A stretch of 64,000 nucleotides of DNA from Agaribacter marinus (GTDB taxonomy: Bacteria; Pseudomonadota; Gammaproteobacteria; Enterobacterales; Alteromonadaceae). Made by a program: the position numbers and the translations under genes. This document shows, one piece after another, positions 46,135 to 54,988 of the stretch. Where the stretch lies: positions 682,001 to 746,000 of the forward strand of contig NZ_BSOT01000005.1 in NCBI RefSeq assembly GCF_030160655.1, given 5' to 3'. Under the pieces are notes generated by a model, which was not told the DNA's origin, did not search any database, and saw only the letters and a list, made by a program, of their open reading frames with translations. Each line of letters begins with the position of its first letter. Position 1 is the stretch's first letter.

Positions 46135-46785
46135 TTATGTAAAAATCAAAAAAACAGCACTTAACATTAGGAAAAGCGCAACAAGATTTCTCGTTACTTT
46201 GTGCTGCATTAGTGGCAAAAGACTGTTTGCGCCAACACTTATCGCGATAAGTGACGGTAGCGTACCCAAACCGAAGGCCGCCATTAGCATAGCGCCCTTA
46301 ATAGCACCACCTGATGCAAGACTCCATGTCAGCGCCGAATAAACAAGACCACATGGCAAATATCCCCAAATCATGCCGTACATAAACGCATATTTCAGGT
46401 TTTTAACCGGGATAAATAACTTACTTAATGGTTGTATTCTTTTCCACACATGGCTACCAAGTTGTTCCAGAACACTTAAGCCTTTCCATATGTCGCTAAT
46501 ATAGAGCGCAAGTAATACTAAAAAAGTAATACTAATATAGTCTAAAATTGGTATTTTAGTATTCGTAGCACTACTCACAATAGTACCGATATAACCGGTG
46601 GCCGCACCAATCATTGAATACGAAAGGATTCGACCAACATTGTAAGAGAGAACGAAATGGTGTTTATTGGCATCTTTAGGTGCAGCAAAGGTAAATGCAC
46701 TCATTACACCGCCACACATGCCTATGCAATGCACACTGCCTGCAAGCCCAATGAGAAAGGCCGCAATCAGGTTAATTTCGTTCAT
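46135..46785 (-). CDS. TauE/DsbD_2-like membrane protein of the cbb3 oxidase assembly cluster
   Basis: 216 residues with six or so hydrophobic helices. The first contains GSVHCIGMCGGVMSAF, a Cys-rich motif found in the metal/redox proteins next to ccoS in many gammaproteobacteria. Likely helps copper delivery or maturation of the oxidase. It overlaps ccoS by 14 bases. Confidence 0.85.
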   Translation of the reverse strand: MNEINLIAAFLIGLAGSVHCIGMCGGVMSAFTFAAPKDANKHHFVLSYNVGRILSYSMIGAATGYIGTIVSSATNTKIPILDYISITFLVLLALYISDIWKGLSVLEQLGSHVWKRIQPLSKLFIPVKNLKYAFMYGMIWGYLPCGLVYSALTWSLASGGAIKGAMLMAAFGLGTLPSLIAISVGANSLLPLMQHKVTRNLVALFLMLSAVFLIFT

Positions 46786-46972
46786 CTGTTTGCTTTACTG
46801 CATTGCTTTCTTTCGTTTGTTTTGGTGAATCGATATCATCGTCAAATAGAATGCTATACCCTTGACGTTCTAGGTCATCGAACTGATTATTTCTCACCGC
46901 CCAGAAAAATACAGCAATCCCTATGCATACAATTATTACGGCGAGAGGAATTAATACATAAATAATACTCAT
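46772..46972 (-). CDS. ccoS: cbb3 oxidase maturation protein CcoS
   Basis: 66 residues with one membrane helix (VLIPLAVIIVCIGIAVFFWAV) followed by NNQFDDLERQGYSILFDDD, the CcoS signature. Needed for inserting redox cofactors into the cbb3 oxidase. Sits between ccoI and the TauE-like gene as usual. Confidence 0.95.
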   Translation of the reverse strand: MSIIYVLIPLAVIIVCIGIAVFFWAVRNNQFDDLERQGYSILFDDDIDSPKQTKESNAVKQTDERN

Positions 46973-46979
46973 ATCTTTC

Positions 46980-49466
46980 TCATTTCATTAAACGGGTTGA
47001 GTTGTAAACAACGATAATTGAACTTAAAGACATGCCAAGCGCTGCCTGCCAAGGGCTTAAAAGGCCACTGATCGCAAAAGGTAACACCAGCATATTATAT
47101 CCTAGCGCCCAGGCAATATTTTGTTTTATCTTTGACTTGGTTTTCTTCGCCATTGTTAACAAATCATCTAAGGCATTCAGTCGATGACTTAATAATATGA
47201 CGTCCGCCGCATTTTTGGCTAAGTCTGATGCGTTACCTACCGCAATAGACACATCTGCAGCGGCTAAGACCGGTGCATCGTTAATACCATCTCCCAACAT
47301 GATCAATGATTTGCCTGCAGCTTGTTGTTGCTTTATATGTTTCAACTTACCGTCGGGCGTATTGTTACCAAAAGCGTTTGCAATATGTAGCTCGTTAGCC
47401 AGTTTGTTCACATTGTGTTGCTCATCGCCACTTAAAATAGACAATCGATAGCGACCAAGTTTCTCAACTAATGCTTTTGCTTCAGGTGCGACGGTATCTG
47501 TAACAATGAATGTCGCGACGATTTCTTCATTAATCATCAGTACTACGTTTGCGTCATCTAATGCGCCATCAAATGTTCCATTAGCATACATCATTTCTGC
47601 CGCTTGGCATTGCGCTTGAATAAAGCGCCTAGAACCCATATGGCAATTGAACTCGTTGACTTTAGCACTGATACCTTTACCTACATGGACAGTAAACGCA
47701 GACATTGAGAAGTTGTAATTGGCATAGTCATGCAAAAATGCACCTGCAATAGGGTGTTCAGAACGACTCTCGATAAAACTACCTAAGGCTAATATGAAAT
47801 CTTGTTCAGATTGATCCTCGGTACTTTTTTCAATCTTGTCGTTTCGAATAGAAACATTTTCTTTTACAAAGGCATCGCTAAAAGCAAACTCGCGTAAAGA
47901 AAATTCACCTTTTGTTAAGGTGCCTGTTTTATCAAATACAATATCAGTTGCAGTTGTTATCTGTTCAAGTGCGTCAGCGCGTTTCAGTAACACGCCCAAT
48001 TTATTTAACTTTGCCATCGCGCAGGTTAACGCAGACGGTGTCGCTAATCCTAAAGCGCAAGGGCAGGTCGCAACCAATATTGAAATGGTTATCCAAAATG
48101 CATCTGGGTTGCCTACTGACCACCAATACCAATATGTTAAGCCACTGACAAGCAGTACCGCGATAACAAAGTAACGTGACACTTCATCCGCTACTTTGGC
48201 AATTTTTGGCTTACTCATCAATGCGAGCTCTTGTAGCCGCAGGATTTGATTCATTACAGCGTGCTTAATAGTACTTGAGACCTTTACATTAATACTGCCT
48301 TCTTGATTAAGTGTGCCCGCATAAACCTTGTCACCCATCATTTTTACTACGGGTTCAAACTCGCCAGTCAACATAGATTCGTTAACGGTAGACGTTCCGC
48401 TTTCAATGATGCCGTCGATAGGCATCGACTCACCCGGTTTTACTAACACTAGGTCATTTACTTGTAATTGTTTAGCAATAACAGACGTCCAATCACTCCC
48501 ATCCCATTTTAAAGCAGTGACGGGAATCAGTTTAAGCATGTTTGATGATAGTTCACTAGCTTTATGACGAGAACGATGTTCCAAAAAACGACTAACAAGC
48601 AAGAAAAAAACGAACATGCATATAGATTCAAAATACACTTCGCCGTCGTTATTGTTAACCGCCAAAACACCCGCAATGTAGGTCGCAGCTATTGCAATGG
48701 TTACAGGAACGTCCATATTGACTGTGCGCGCCTGAATCGCTTTCAGAGCGCTGACATAAAAGATACTGCCAGAGTAAAGTACAACGGGTGTCGTTAAGAG
48801 TAAACTTACCGCATTAAAATAGGCAATGGTTTCAGCGCCTAAATTACCAAAGACGTCAAAGTATTGGCCAAAAGCCAACATCATCACTTGCATCGTCATG
48901 ATGCCAGCAAGCCCAAGCTTTTTTAAATAGCTTTTTTGTTCCTTTTTATATGACGCCTCATGCTCATCCGGCTGAAAGGGGAGCGCCTCATAGCCAATGT
49001 GACTTAAGCGCTGCAGTACACCTGATAACTTAATAATGTCATTATTCCAGGTAATTAACGCCCGTCTAGCGGCAACATTTACCGAGACCTGTTTAAGCCC
49101 GGTTACTTTGGCCAGTTGTTTTTCAATTAACCAACCGCAAGCGGCACATGTAATACCTTCAACAGTGAGTTGAATTTGTTTATCCGTGCCATGCTCAAAA
49201 ACAAATTCTTCTTGCAACTCCGGTTCATCATAGACCGCTAACTTAGACATCGTTGCATCTAACGCGGCATCGCCACGTGCAGCTAGTTCGGTACGAAATT
49301 CATAATAATTCTCAAGGCCATTGTCCACGATAGCACTTGCGACTGCGTAGCAACCAGGACAACACATGGGATAACTTTTATGATTGATTTCCACCATAAA
49401 TCGTTCACCTTCCGTGTTCGGTAGGCCGCAATGAAAGCATCCATTTTCTGGTATTACTACACTCAT
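46980..49466 (-). CDS. ccoI: Copper P-type ATPase CcoI/FixI
   Basis: 828 residues. N-terminal Cys clusters (CFHCGLPN and MCCPGCYAV), a heavy-metal-associated motif CAACGW, eight membrane helices with CPCALGLATPS, phosphorylation site DKTGTLTKG and GDGINDAPVL. It exports copper to the periplasmic side for assembly of the cbb3 oxidase. The N-terminal CxxC-rich extension is specific to CcoI. Confidence 0.96.
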   Translation of the reverse strand: MSVVIPENGCFHCGLPNTEGERFMVEINHKSYPMCCPGCYAVASAIVDNGLENYYEFRTELAARGDAALDATMSKLAVYDEPELQEEFVFEHGTDKQIQLTVEGITCAACGWLIEKQLAKVTGLKQVSVNVAARRALITWNNDIIKLSGVLQRLSHIGYEALPFQPDEHEASYKKEQKSYLKKLGLAGIMTMQVMMLAFGQYFDVFGNLGAETIAYFNAVSLLLTTPVVLYSGSIFYVSALKAIQARTVNMDVPVTIAIAATYIAGVLAVNNNDGEVYFESICMFVFFLLVSRFLEHRSRHKASELSSNMLKLIPVTALKWDGSDWTSVIAKQLQVNDLVLVKPGESMPIDGIIESGTSTVNESMLTGEFEPVVKMMGDKVYAGTLNQEGSINVKVSSTIKHAVMNQILRLQELALMSKPKIAKVADEVSRYFVIAVLLVSGLTYWYWWSVGNPDAFWITISILVATCPCALGLATPSALTCAMAKLNKLGVLLKRADALEQITTATDIVFDKTGTLTKGEFSLREFAFSDAFVKENVSIRNDKIEKSTEDQSEQDFILALGSFIESRSEHPIAGAFLHDYANYNFSMSAFTVHVGKGISAKVNEFNCHMGSRRFIQAQCQAAEMMYANGTFDGALDDANVVLMINEEIVATFIVTDTVAPEAKALVEKLGRYRLSILSGDEQHNVNKLANELHIANAFGNNTPDGKLKHIKQQQAAGKSLIMLGDGINDAPVLAAADVSIAVGNASDLAKNAADVILLSHRLNALDDLLTMAKKTKSKIKQNIAWALGYNMLVLPFAISGLLSPWQAALGMSLSSIIVVYNSTRLMK

Positions 49467-49483
49467 TATTCTTGGTAATTACC

Positions 49484-49975
49484 TTAGGGTCTAAATTGAA
49501 TAGGGGATGCTTGAGGAAGACTTAACTTTTGTTGTAATTTCCAAGTGTCATCCATTGGCGTTAAACGAATTCGCCACTTACCTTGAACATTGAATGTTAG
49601 CGGTGCACGGTATTTGCCACTAGCATCTCTAGCAAGCAATAATTCGATATCACGTTCAGGTTGCGTGACATGGTAAAAATTTAACTTTAAAGCCGTCCCG
49701 TCTTTTGGTTCGCCAGAAGAAAAAGACAATACTGCTGAAGAGTTTTCAAACACTAGATCAGCGGCAATACCTAATGCTTGTGCGTTTTCAACTTTGTCTA
49801 AGCGCGCATTTATTGATTTACCTTCTTTGTAGTAATCATCAACAACCAAACTATTTGTACCGTCGGTGGCAAAATTAAATACAATGCTTCCGACAACGAC
49901 TGACGACATCGGTATGGTAATCAAAAACCAAGGCCAAAACTGCTTGTACCAAGGTGTAGTATCCGTCTGTTGCAT
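49484..49975 (-). CDS. ccoH: cbb3 oxidase assembly protein CcoH/FixH
   Basis: 163 residues: N-terminal WYKQFWPWFLITIPMSSVVVGS membrane anchor followed by a FixH-type periplasmic domain (VDDYYKEGKSINARLDK…). It assists insertion of copper and stability of the oxidase. A terminator lies between it and ccoP. Confidence 0.93.
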   Translation of the reverse strand: MQQTDTTPWYKQFWPWFLITIPMSSVVVGSIVFNFATDGTNSLVVDDYYKEGKSINARLDKVENAQALGIAADLVFENSSAVLSFSSGEPKDGTALKLNFYHVTQPERDIELLLARDASGKYRAPLTFNVQGKWRIRLTPMDDTWKLQQKLSLPQASPIQFRP

Positions 49976-50013
49976 AAGCCTCTCAATACGATAATAGTGA
50001 TTAAAATTTACAT

Positions 50014-50042
50014 AAAAAAGCCTCGATAAACGAGGCCTTTTT
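50014..50042 (-). terminator. Rho-independent terminator between ccoP and ccoH
   Basis: Stem GCCTCG (50020-50025) pairs with CGAGGC (50031-50036), flanked by an A-run and a T-run, so it works in either direction. It separates the structural ccoNOQP transcript from the assembly genes. Confidence 0.85.
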
Positions 50043-50095
50043 CGTCCGGTTTTTATAATGCTAATACATCATATTAACCGACTAAAGAAATGTGC

Positions 50096-51046
50096 TTAGT
50101 TAGATAAACTATAAACGTAAGTTGCCACTACGTGAATTTTATCTTCACCCAAGGTATCTTTGAAAGCAGGCATTACCCCGTTTCGGCCATAATTGAGTGT
50201 TTCGGTAACAGCACGCTCAGTACCACCATACAACCAAATATTATCAGTCAAGTTTGGTGCGCCAAGGGCTTGGTTACCTTTACCATCCACCCCATGGCAC
50301 GCAGCACAAGCCGCAAATCGAGCCTTACCAGCACTCGCTAAGTTCGCGTCTACGTCACGGCCACTTAAACTTAAGGCATAGGCAACCACTTCAGAAATGC
50401 CTTGCTCACCAAATGAATCCAACCAACCTGGCATTAAGCCTTGGCGACCATTAATCAGCGTTTCTTTAATTTTTTCGCCAGTGCCACCATACAACCAATC
50501 ATTATCGGTAAGGTTAGGGAAACCACCACGTTGCCCTCGGGCATCAGAACCATGACACTGAGCACAGTTTTGCAAAAACAATCGTTTGCCCACTTGGACT
50601 GCTTCGTCATCCTTTGCCAATTCTTCGATAGGTATTTTTGCATACGCTTCAAAAATTGGGTCAAACTTTTCTTCAGCAAGTTTTACTTCAAGTGCATATT
50701 CATTCCATGCACCTTCCTCAATATCTTTGCGTAACTCTTCTTCAGATTCAGCTAACGACAAGATACCTTGGTTTGAGCTTTCCCACCCCAAAAAGCCTTT
50801 GTAAGCGCCAAGGCCAGGGTAGGCAAGTAAATATGCAAATCCCCAAACCATTGTTATCCAAAAAAGAATTGTCCACCAACGTGGTACCTGATTGTTTAAC
50901 TCAACGATGCCATCGAACTCATGTCCCATTTCATCGCCTTCTTTAACACCTGTTTTATTAGCAAGTGTCCAGCGGAGCAGAAAATAACACCCTATGATTG
51001 TGCCAAGGCTAATTACACTGATCCAAATTGTCCAAAACATACTCAT
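50096..51046 (-). CDS. ccoP: cbb3 oxidase diheme cytochrome c subunit CcoP
   Basis: 316 residues. N-terminal membrane helices (residues about 4-25 and 56-75) and two c-type heme motifs CAQCH and CAACH in the periplasmic part, each with its own Met-containing loop (GLMPGWLD, GVMPAFKD). It brings electrons to CcoO/CcoN. Confidence 0.97.
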   Translation of the reverse strand: MSMFWTIWISVISLGTIIGCYFLLRWTLANKTGVKEGDEMGHEFDGIVELNNQVPRWWTILFWITMVWGFAYLLAYPGLGAYKGFLGWESSNQGILSLAESEEELRKDIEEGAWNEYALEVKLAEEKFDPIFEAYAKIPIEELAKDDEAVQVGKRLFLQNCAQCHGSDARGQRGGFPNLTDNDWLYGGTGEKIKETLINGRQGLMPGWLDSFGEQGISEVVAYALSLSGRDVDANLASAGKARFAACAACHGVDGKGNQALGAPNLTDNIWLYGGTERAVTETLNYGRNGVMPAFKDTLGEDKIHVVATYVYSLSN

Positions 51047-51049
51047 GGC

Positions 51050-51220
51050 TTAAGACTCCCGGTCTTTCTTATTTGTTGCATCTTCGTCGTCATCAAATAC
51101 AAGGTTTGCGGCTTCATCAAATCGATCTTTGTTTCGACTACTGAATGCCCAAATCACTACGCCAACGAAGCTTACGAAAACGATAACAGTAAAAATACTG
51201 CCAATAATTCCCTGATCCAT
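51050..51220 (-). CDS. ccoQ: cbb3 oxidase small subunit CcoQ
   Basis: 56 residues, read on the minus strand from ATG 51218-51220: a membrane helix (GSIFTVIVFVSFVGVVIWAF) followed by an acidic tail (VFDDDEDATNKKDRES). Length, sequence type and position between ccoO and ccoP identify CcoQ. It ends three bases before the ccoP start and begins on the base where ccoO ends. Confidence 0.93.
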   Translation of the reverse strand: MDQGIIGSIFTVIVFVSFVGVVIWAFSSRNKDRFDEAANLVFDDDEDATNKKDRES

Positions 51221-51825
51221 TATTTTAAATGCGTTCCAAGTGATTGAAGATAAGCGATAAGCGCTTCCATTTCGGTTTTACCCTTAACAGCAGCTTTAGC
51301 ACCTTCAATATCTTCATCCGTATATGGCATACCAAGAGAACGATGAACAGACATTTTCTTAGCAATATCTTTACCTGTCAGCTTGTTTTCAGCTAGCCAT
51401 GGATAACCTGGCATATTCGACTCAGGTACAACGTGTCTGGGATTAATTAAATGCACGCGATGCCATTCGTCACTATAGCGTCCACCGACGCGGGCTAAGT
51501 CAGGCCCAGTACGTTTTGACCCCCACAAAAATGGACGTTCCCAAACAGACTCACCAGCCACAGAATAGTGGCCATAACGTTCTGTTTCAGCTCTAAAAGG
51601 GCGAATCATTTGGCTATGACAACCTACACAGCCCTCACGAATATAAATATCGCGTCCTTCCATTTCCAAGGCTGTGTATGGGCGTAAACCTTTTACTGGT
51701 TCAAGCGTTTGTTGCTGAAACATAAGTGGCAGTATTTGAGCGAGTGCACCAAAGCTAATTGCTACTAAAATTAGTATCGTTAACAAACCAACATTTTTTT
51801 CGATTAACTCATGTGGATTCTTCAT
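51220..51825 (-). CDS. ccoO: cbb3 oxidase monoheme cytochrome c subunit CcoO
   Basis: 201 residues. One N-terminal membrane anchor, the heme site [14 protein letters not shown] and the axial-Met loop [10 protein letters not shown]. Normal length. It overlaps ccoN by four bases and ccoQ by one. Confidence 0.97.
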   Translation of the reverse strand: MKNPHELIEKNVGLLTILILVAISFGALAQILPLMFQQQTLEPVKGLRPYTALEMEGRDIYIREGCVGCHSQMIRPFRAETERYGHYSVAGESVWERPFLWGSKRTGPDLARVGGRYSDEWHRVHLINPRHVVPESNMPGYPWLAENKLTGKDIAKKMSVHRSLGMPYTDEDIEGAKAAVKGKTEMEALIAYLQSLGTHLK

Positions 51826-53261
51826 TTGGCAACTCCTAAGGCTTCATCACCACTCACTGGCTCATTCTTAGGCGCAAAAACTGTCTTATAAGTGTTGTAA
51901 GCCATAATAAGCATACCTGCAACAACAAAAACACCACCGATAAATCTCACAACATAGAACGGTTTAGATGCTTCAAGCGATTCCACGAAGGAGTAGGTTA
52001 GGGTGCCGTCAGCATTTACTGCTCGCCACATTAGACCTTGAAGTACGCCTGACATCCACATTGCTACGATGTATAAAACAACACCAATAGTAGCAAGCCA
52101 AAAATGTATATTTATAAGTTTAGTACTATACATTTTAGGTTGCCCGAACAAAATCGGAATCAAGTGATATACAGACCCGATAGACACCATAGCTACCCAG
52201 CCTAATGCCCCAGAGTGCACATGACCAATTGTCCAGTCAGTATAGTGAGATAGTGCATTTACGGTTTTAATGGCCATCATTGGGCCTTCGAATGTAGACA
52301 TGCCGTAAAATGAAAGCGATACAATAAGGAAACGTAAAATCGGGTCAGTACGAAGTTTATGCCAAGCGCCAGATAACGTCATAATACCGTTTATCATACC
52401 GCCCCAAGATGGTACAAACAGAATGATTGACATCACCATGCCTAAAGATTGCGTCCAATCAGGCAGCGCAGTGTAATGTAAATGGTGGGGACCTGCCCAA
52501 ATATAAAGCGAAATGAGTGCCCAAAAGTGAATAATAGACAAGCGATATGAGTAAACGGGGCGACCGGCTTGTTTGGGAACAAAATAATACATCATCCCCA
52601 AGAATCCAGCGGTTAAGAAGAAACCTACAGCATTGTGCCCGTACCACCATTGCATCATGGCATCCACAGCACCTGCATAAATCGAATATGATTTAAAGAA
52701 ACTGACTGGAATCGCCATACTATTGCCGATATGCAATACAGCAACAGTCAGCATAAACCCGCCCAAAAACCAGTTTGCAACATAAATATGCGACGTCTTA
52801 CGTATGATTAACGTACCGAAAAAATTAATTATGTAAGCTATCCAAACCAATGCAATCAAAATGTCGATTGGCCACTCTAGTTCCGCATATTCTTTACTTG
52901 ACGTTAAGCCTAGAGGCAATGTTATCGCCGCAGCCACAATGACAGCCTGCCAACCCCAAAAAGTAAATGCCGCTAACTTGTCGCTAAACAAACGCACTTG
53001 GGACGTTCGTTGTACGATGTAGTAGCTGGTTGCAAACAGCGCACAACCACCAAACGCAAATATAACAGCGTTTGTATGAAGGGGTCTTAAACGAGAGTAG
53101 GTTAGCCATGGAATGTCAAAGTTTAATGCAGGTGCAAATAGCTGTGCAGCTATCAGAACACCAACCGACATACCCACAATACCCCATACAATCGTCATGA
53201 TGGTAAACTGCCTAACTACTTTATAATTGTAGTCTGGCTTCACTTGACTTGTTTCGCTCAT
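51822..53261 (-). CDS. ccoN: cbb3 oxidase catalytic subunit CcoN
   Basis: 479 residues with twelve predicted helices. Heme and CuB ligands are seen in [42 protein letters not shown] and [12 protein letters not shown]. It carries out oxygen reduction with high affinity. First gene of ccoNOQP, with an FNR box 168 bases upstream. Confidence 0.98.
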   Translation of the reverse strand: MSETSQVKPDYNYKVVRQFTIMTIVWGIVGMSVGVLIAAQLFAPALNFDIPWLTYSRLRPLHTNAVIFAFGGCALFATSYYIVQRTSQVRLFSDKLAAFTFWGWQAVIVAAAITLPLGLTSSKEYAELEWPIDILIALVWIAYIINFFGTLIIRKTSHIYVANWFLGGFMLTVAVLHIGNSMAIPVSFFKSYSIYAGAVDAMMQWWYGHNAVGFFLTAGFLGMMYYFVPKQAGRPVYSYRLSIIHFWALISLYIWAGPHHLHYTALPDWTQSLGMVMSIILFVPSWGGMINGIMTLSGAWHKLRTDPILRFLIVSLSFYGMSTFEGPMMAIKTVNALSHYTDWTIGHVHSGALGWVAMVSIGSVYHLIPILFGQPKMYSTKLINIHFWLATIGVVLYIVAMWMSGVLQGLMWRAVNADGTLTYSFVESLEASKPFYVVRFIGGVFVVAGMLIMAYNTYKTVFAPKNEPVSGDEALGVAK

Positions 53262-53428
53262 AACTAAAAATTTCCGTGTATAGAAATAAAATGGAATTAG
53301 AACAGGGCGATTTTACTTTTTATTGTCGTCCTAGTTGAGTGGCGCACGTAAGAAAAGTAAACTCATATCTATTCAGGTGTGAATGATAAAGTTTTTAATA
53401 ACAAAAAGATACACAAAGACTAAGGTGA

Positions 53429-53442
53429 TTGATCTCAGTCAA
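53429..53442. promoter_or_regulatory. FNR box upstream of ccoN
   Basis: TTGAT-CTCA-GTCAA matches the FNR consensus TTGAT-N4-ATCAA at 9 of 10 defined positions. It lies in the divergent region between ccoN and the small gene at 53470, whose start codon is only 27 bases away. It is likely the activating site for ccoN, and may repress the other gene. Confidence 0.7.
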
Positions 53443-53469
53443 TAAAGGAAAGTTTACGGTTAATGAATT

Positions 53470-53916
53470 GTGAATAAAAAGAACGTAATTGCGCCCTCTA
53501 TTTTCTTAGCATGCCTAGTAATATTAATGCTTTCACGACTATTTGAAAGCGATGTTAATGATACGTTAAATGCAATGCAAGAATGCAGATTAATTAACGA
53601 GCAATGCGCCATCGAATCAGATTACGGTAAGATCAGTGTGAATTTTATGCAACCTCCAATTTCTGAGGAAGAATTAGCGCTTCAGTTTTCGATTCCTGCA
53701 GGGTATGCCTTAGGTACTGTGCAAATAGAAGGTATTAACATGTACATGGGTAAAACGCCGGTACTATTTGAAGATACACGAAGACCTGCACTTGGTGTCA
53801 CATTTTTAGGCGCTTGCAATCTAGACGAAATGCAGTGGAAAATGACATTCAAGCTAACAAAAAACGGCACTATATTAGCGCCGCTTTATACTGTGTACTT
53901 TAGTACTACTAAGTGA
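53470..53916 (+). CDS. Membrane-anchored hypothetical protein divergent to ccoN
   Basis: 148 residues from a GTG start. One N-terminal hydrophobic helix (about 8-22), then a periplasmic domain with three Cys (ECRLINEQCAIES and LGACNLDE), rich in beta strands. Similar small proteins occur next to ccoN in related marine bacteria, but I cannot name a function. Its closeness to the FNR box suggests oxygen-linked expression. Confidence 0.6.
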   Translation: MNKKNVIAPSIFLACLVILMLSRLFESDVNDTLNAMQECRLINEQCAIESDYGKISVNFMQPPISEEELALQFSIPAGYALGTVQIEGINMYMGKTPVLFEDTRRPALGVTFLGACNLDEMQWKMTFKLTKNGTILAPLYTVYFSTTK

Positions 53917-53928
53917 CAACGTTGATTG

Positions 53929-54396
53929 TCAAAGTTGAGATTGCGTATAGTTCTGCAGGCCGATACGCTTGATTAACCCTAATTGTTGCTCTAGCCAATG
54001 TGCATGATCATTTTCAGTATCATCTAGCAAAACAACTAGCATGTCTCTGCTGACATAATCTTTTTCAGCTTCACAAATACTAATAACATCTCTTAACTTA
54101 CTTGCGACTTCGTACTCTACACGCAAATCACTCGACAACATTGCCTCGACATCGTTACCAATCTCTAACCCGGTGCGTGTTTTCATATCAGGCACGCCGC
54201 CTAAAAACAACATTCGTTCAATTAGTTTGGTTGCGTGACCTTTTTCATCATCAAACTCATGATTTATTCGTTCATAAAGTTTGTTTAAACCCCAATCCAA
54301 ATACATTTGAGAATGAATAAAGTACTGATCCATCGCCGCCAATTCATACGCCAACAACTCATTTAAACCCTGAACTACTTTTTGACTGCCGTTCAT
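53929..54396 (-). CDS. bfr: Bacterioferritin, ferroxidase-type subunit without heme ligand
   Basis: 155 residues. The ferroxidase residues are complete: E18, E51, H54, E94, E128, H131 (E127/H130 in E. coli numbering). Residue 52, the heme-ligating Met in ordinary bacterioferritin, is Lys. The subunit can oxidise iron but should not bind heme by itself. Four bases separate it from the complementary subunit. Confidence 0.92.
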   Translation of the reverse strand: MNGSQKVVQGLNELLAYELAAMDQYFIHSQMYLDWGLNKLYERINHEFDDEKGHATKLIERMLFLGGVPDMKTRTGLEIGNDVEAMLSSDLRVEYEVASKLRDVISICEAEKDYVSRDMLVVLLDDTENDHAHWLEQQLGLIKRIGLQNYTQSQL

Positions 54397-54400
54397 AACC

Positions 54401-54871
54401 TTACCCCTCTATTTGCGCTTGAAGATAATTAGAAATACCCATTTCTTCAATTTGGTGTTCTTGGGTTTCTAACCAATCCAAATATTCTTCCTCATCGTCC
54501 AATATCGAAGAGAGTAGTTCTCTACTCACATAGTCTTTCTGACTTTCACAGAGCGCTATTACATCTTTCAACTGTACAATTTGATTGCTTTGAAATTTTG
54601 AATCACAAGCGATGCATTCTTCTGTGTTTTCGCCAATAAACAACTTACCTAAGGCTTGTAAATTAGGTAATCCTTCCAAAAATAAAATCCGCTCTATTAG
54701 TTTATCTGCTTGTTTCATATCGCAAATAGACTTTTTATATGCAGCATTATTTAGCTTATTGAATCCCCAGTTTTTGTGCATTCTGGCGTGCAAAAAGTAC
54801 TGGTTTATTGAAGTTAATTCAAAGGTCAAAATATCATTCAGCCCCTTGATTACATTTGTGTCGCCTTTCAT
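54401..54871 (-). CDS. bfr: Bacterioferritin, heme-type subunit with degenerate ferroxidase centre
   Basis: 156 residues from ATG 54871; an upstream in-frame extension does not match the family. M52, the heme ligand, is kept, but E51 is Asp, H54 is Gln, E94 is Gln and the second His of the C-terminal motif is lost. It is thus the partner of the previous subunit, as in the BfrA/BfrB heteropolymers of Neisseria and Pseudomonas. It contains an extra CIAC pair (residues 86-89) not usual in the family. Confidence 0.88.
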   Translation of the reverse strand: MKGDTNVIKGLNDILTFELTSINQYFLHARMHKNWGFNKLNNAAYKKSICDMKQADKLIERILFLEGLPNLQALGKLFIGENTEECIACDSKFQSNQIVQLKDVIALCESQKDYVSRELLSSILDDEEEYLDWLETQEHQIEEMGISNYLQAQIEG

Positions 54872-54960
54872 TTTTCTACACCTACGATTAAACACATGTG
54901 AAGTATACGCAAACCAGGGAGGTGAAGTCAATTTTTCCTTATTTTTCATACGTTTACAAA

Positions 54961-54980
54961 AGTAAATCATTATCATTTAT
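54961..54980 (-). promoter_or_regulatory. Fur-like box upstream of the bacterioferritin pair
   Basis: Read on the minus strand, TGATAAT-G-ATTTACT fits the 7-1-7 Fur model TGATAAT-N-ATTATCA at 11 of 14 positions. It lies 90 bases before the start of the first bacterioferritin gene. Regulation by iron is inferred from this. Confidence 0.45.
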
Positions 54981-54988
54981 GGTTAGAT

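Noticed and set aside
54872-54976. N-terminal extension of the second bacterioferritin
   Set aside because: Sequence is not ferritin-like and lies in the promoter region with the Fur-like box; with ATG 54871 the residues fall on the E. coli numbering.
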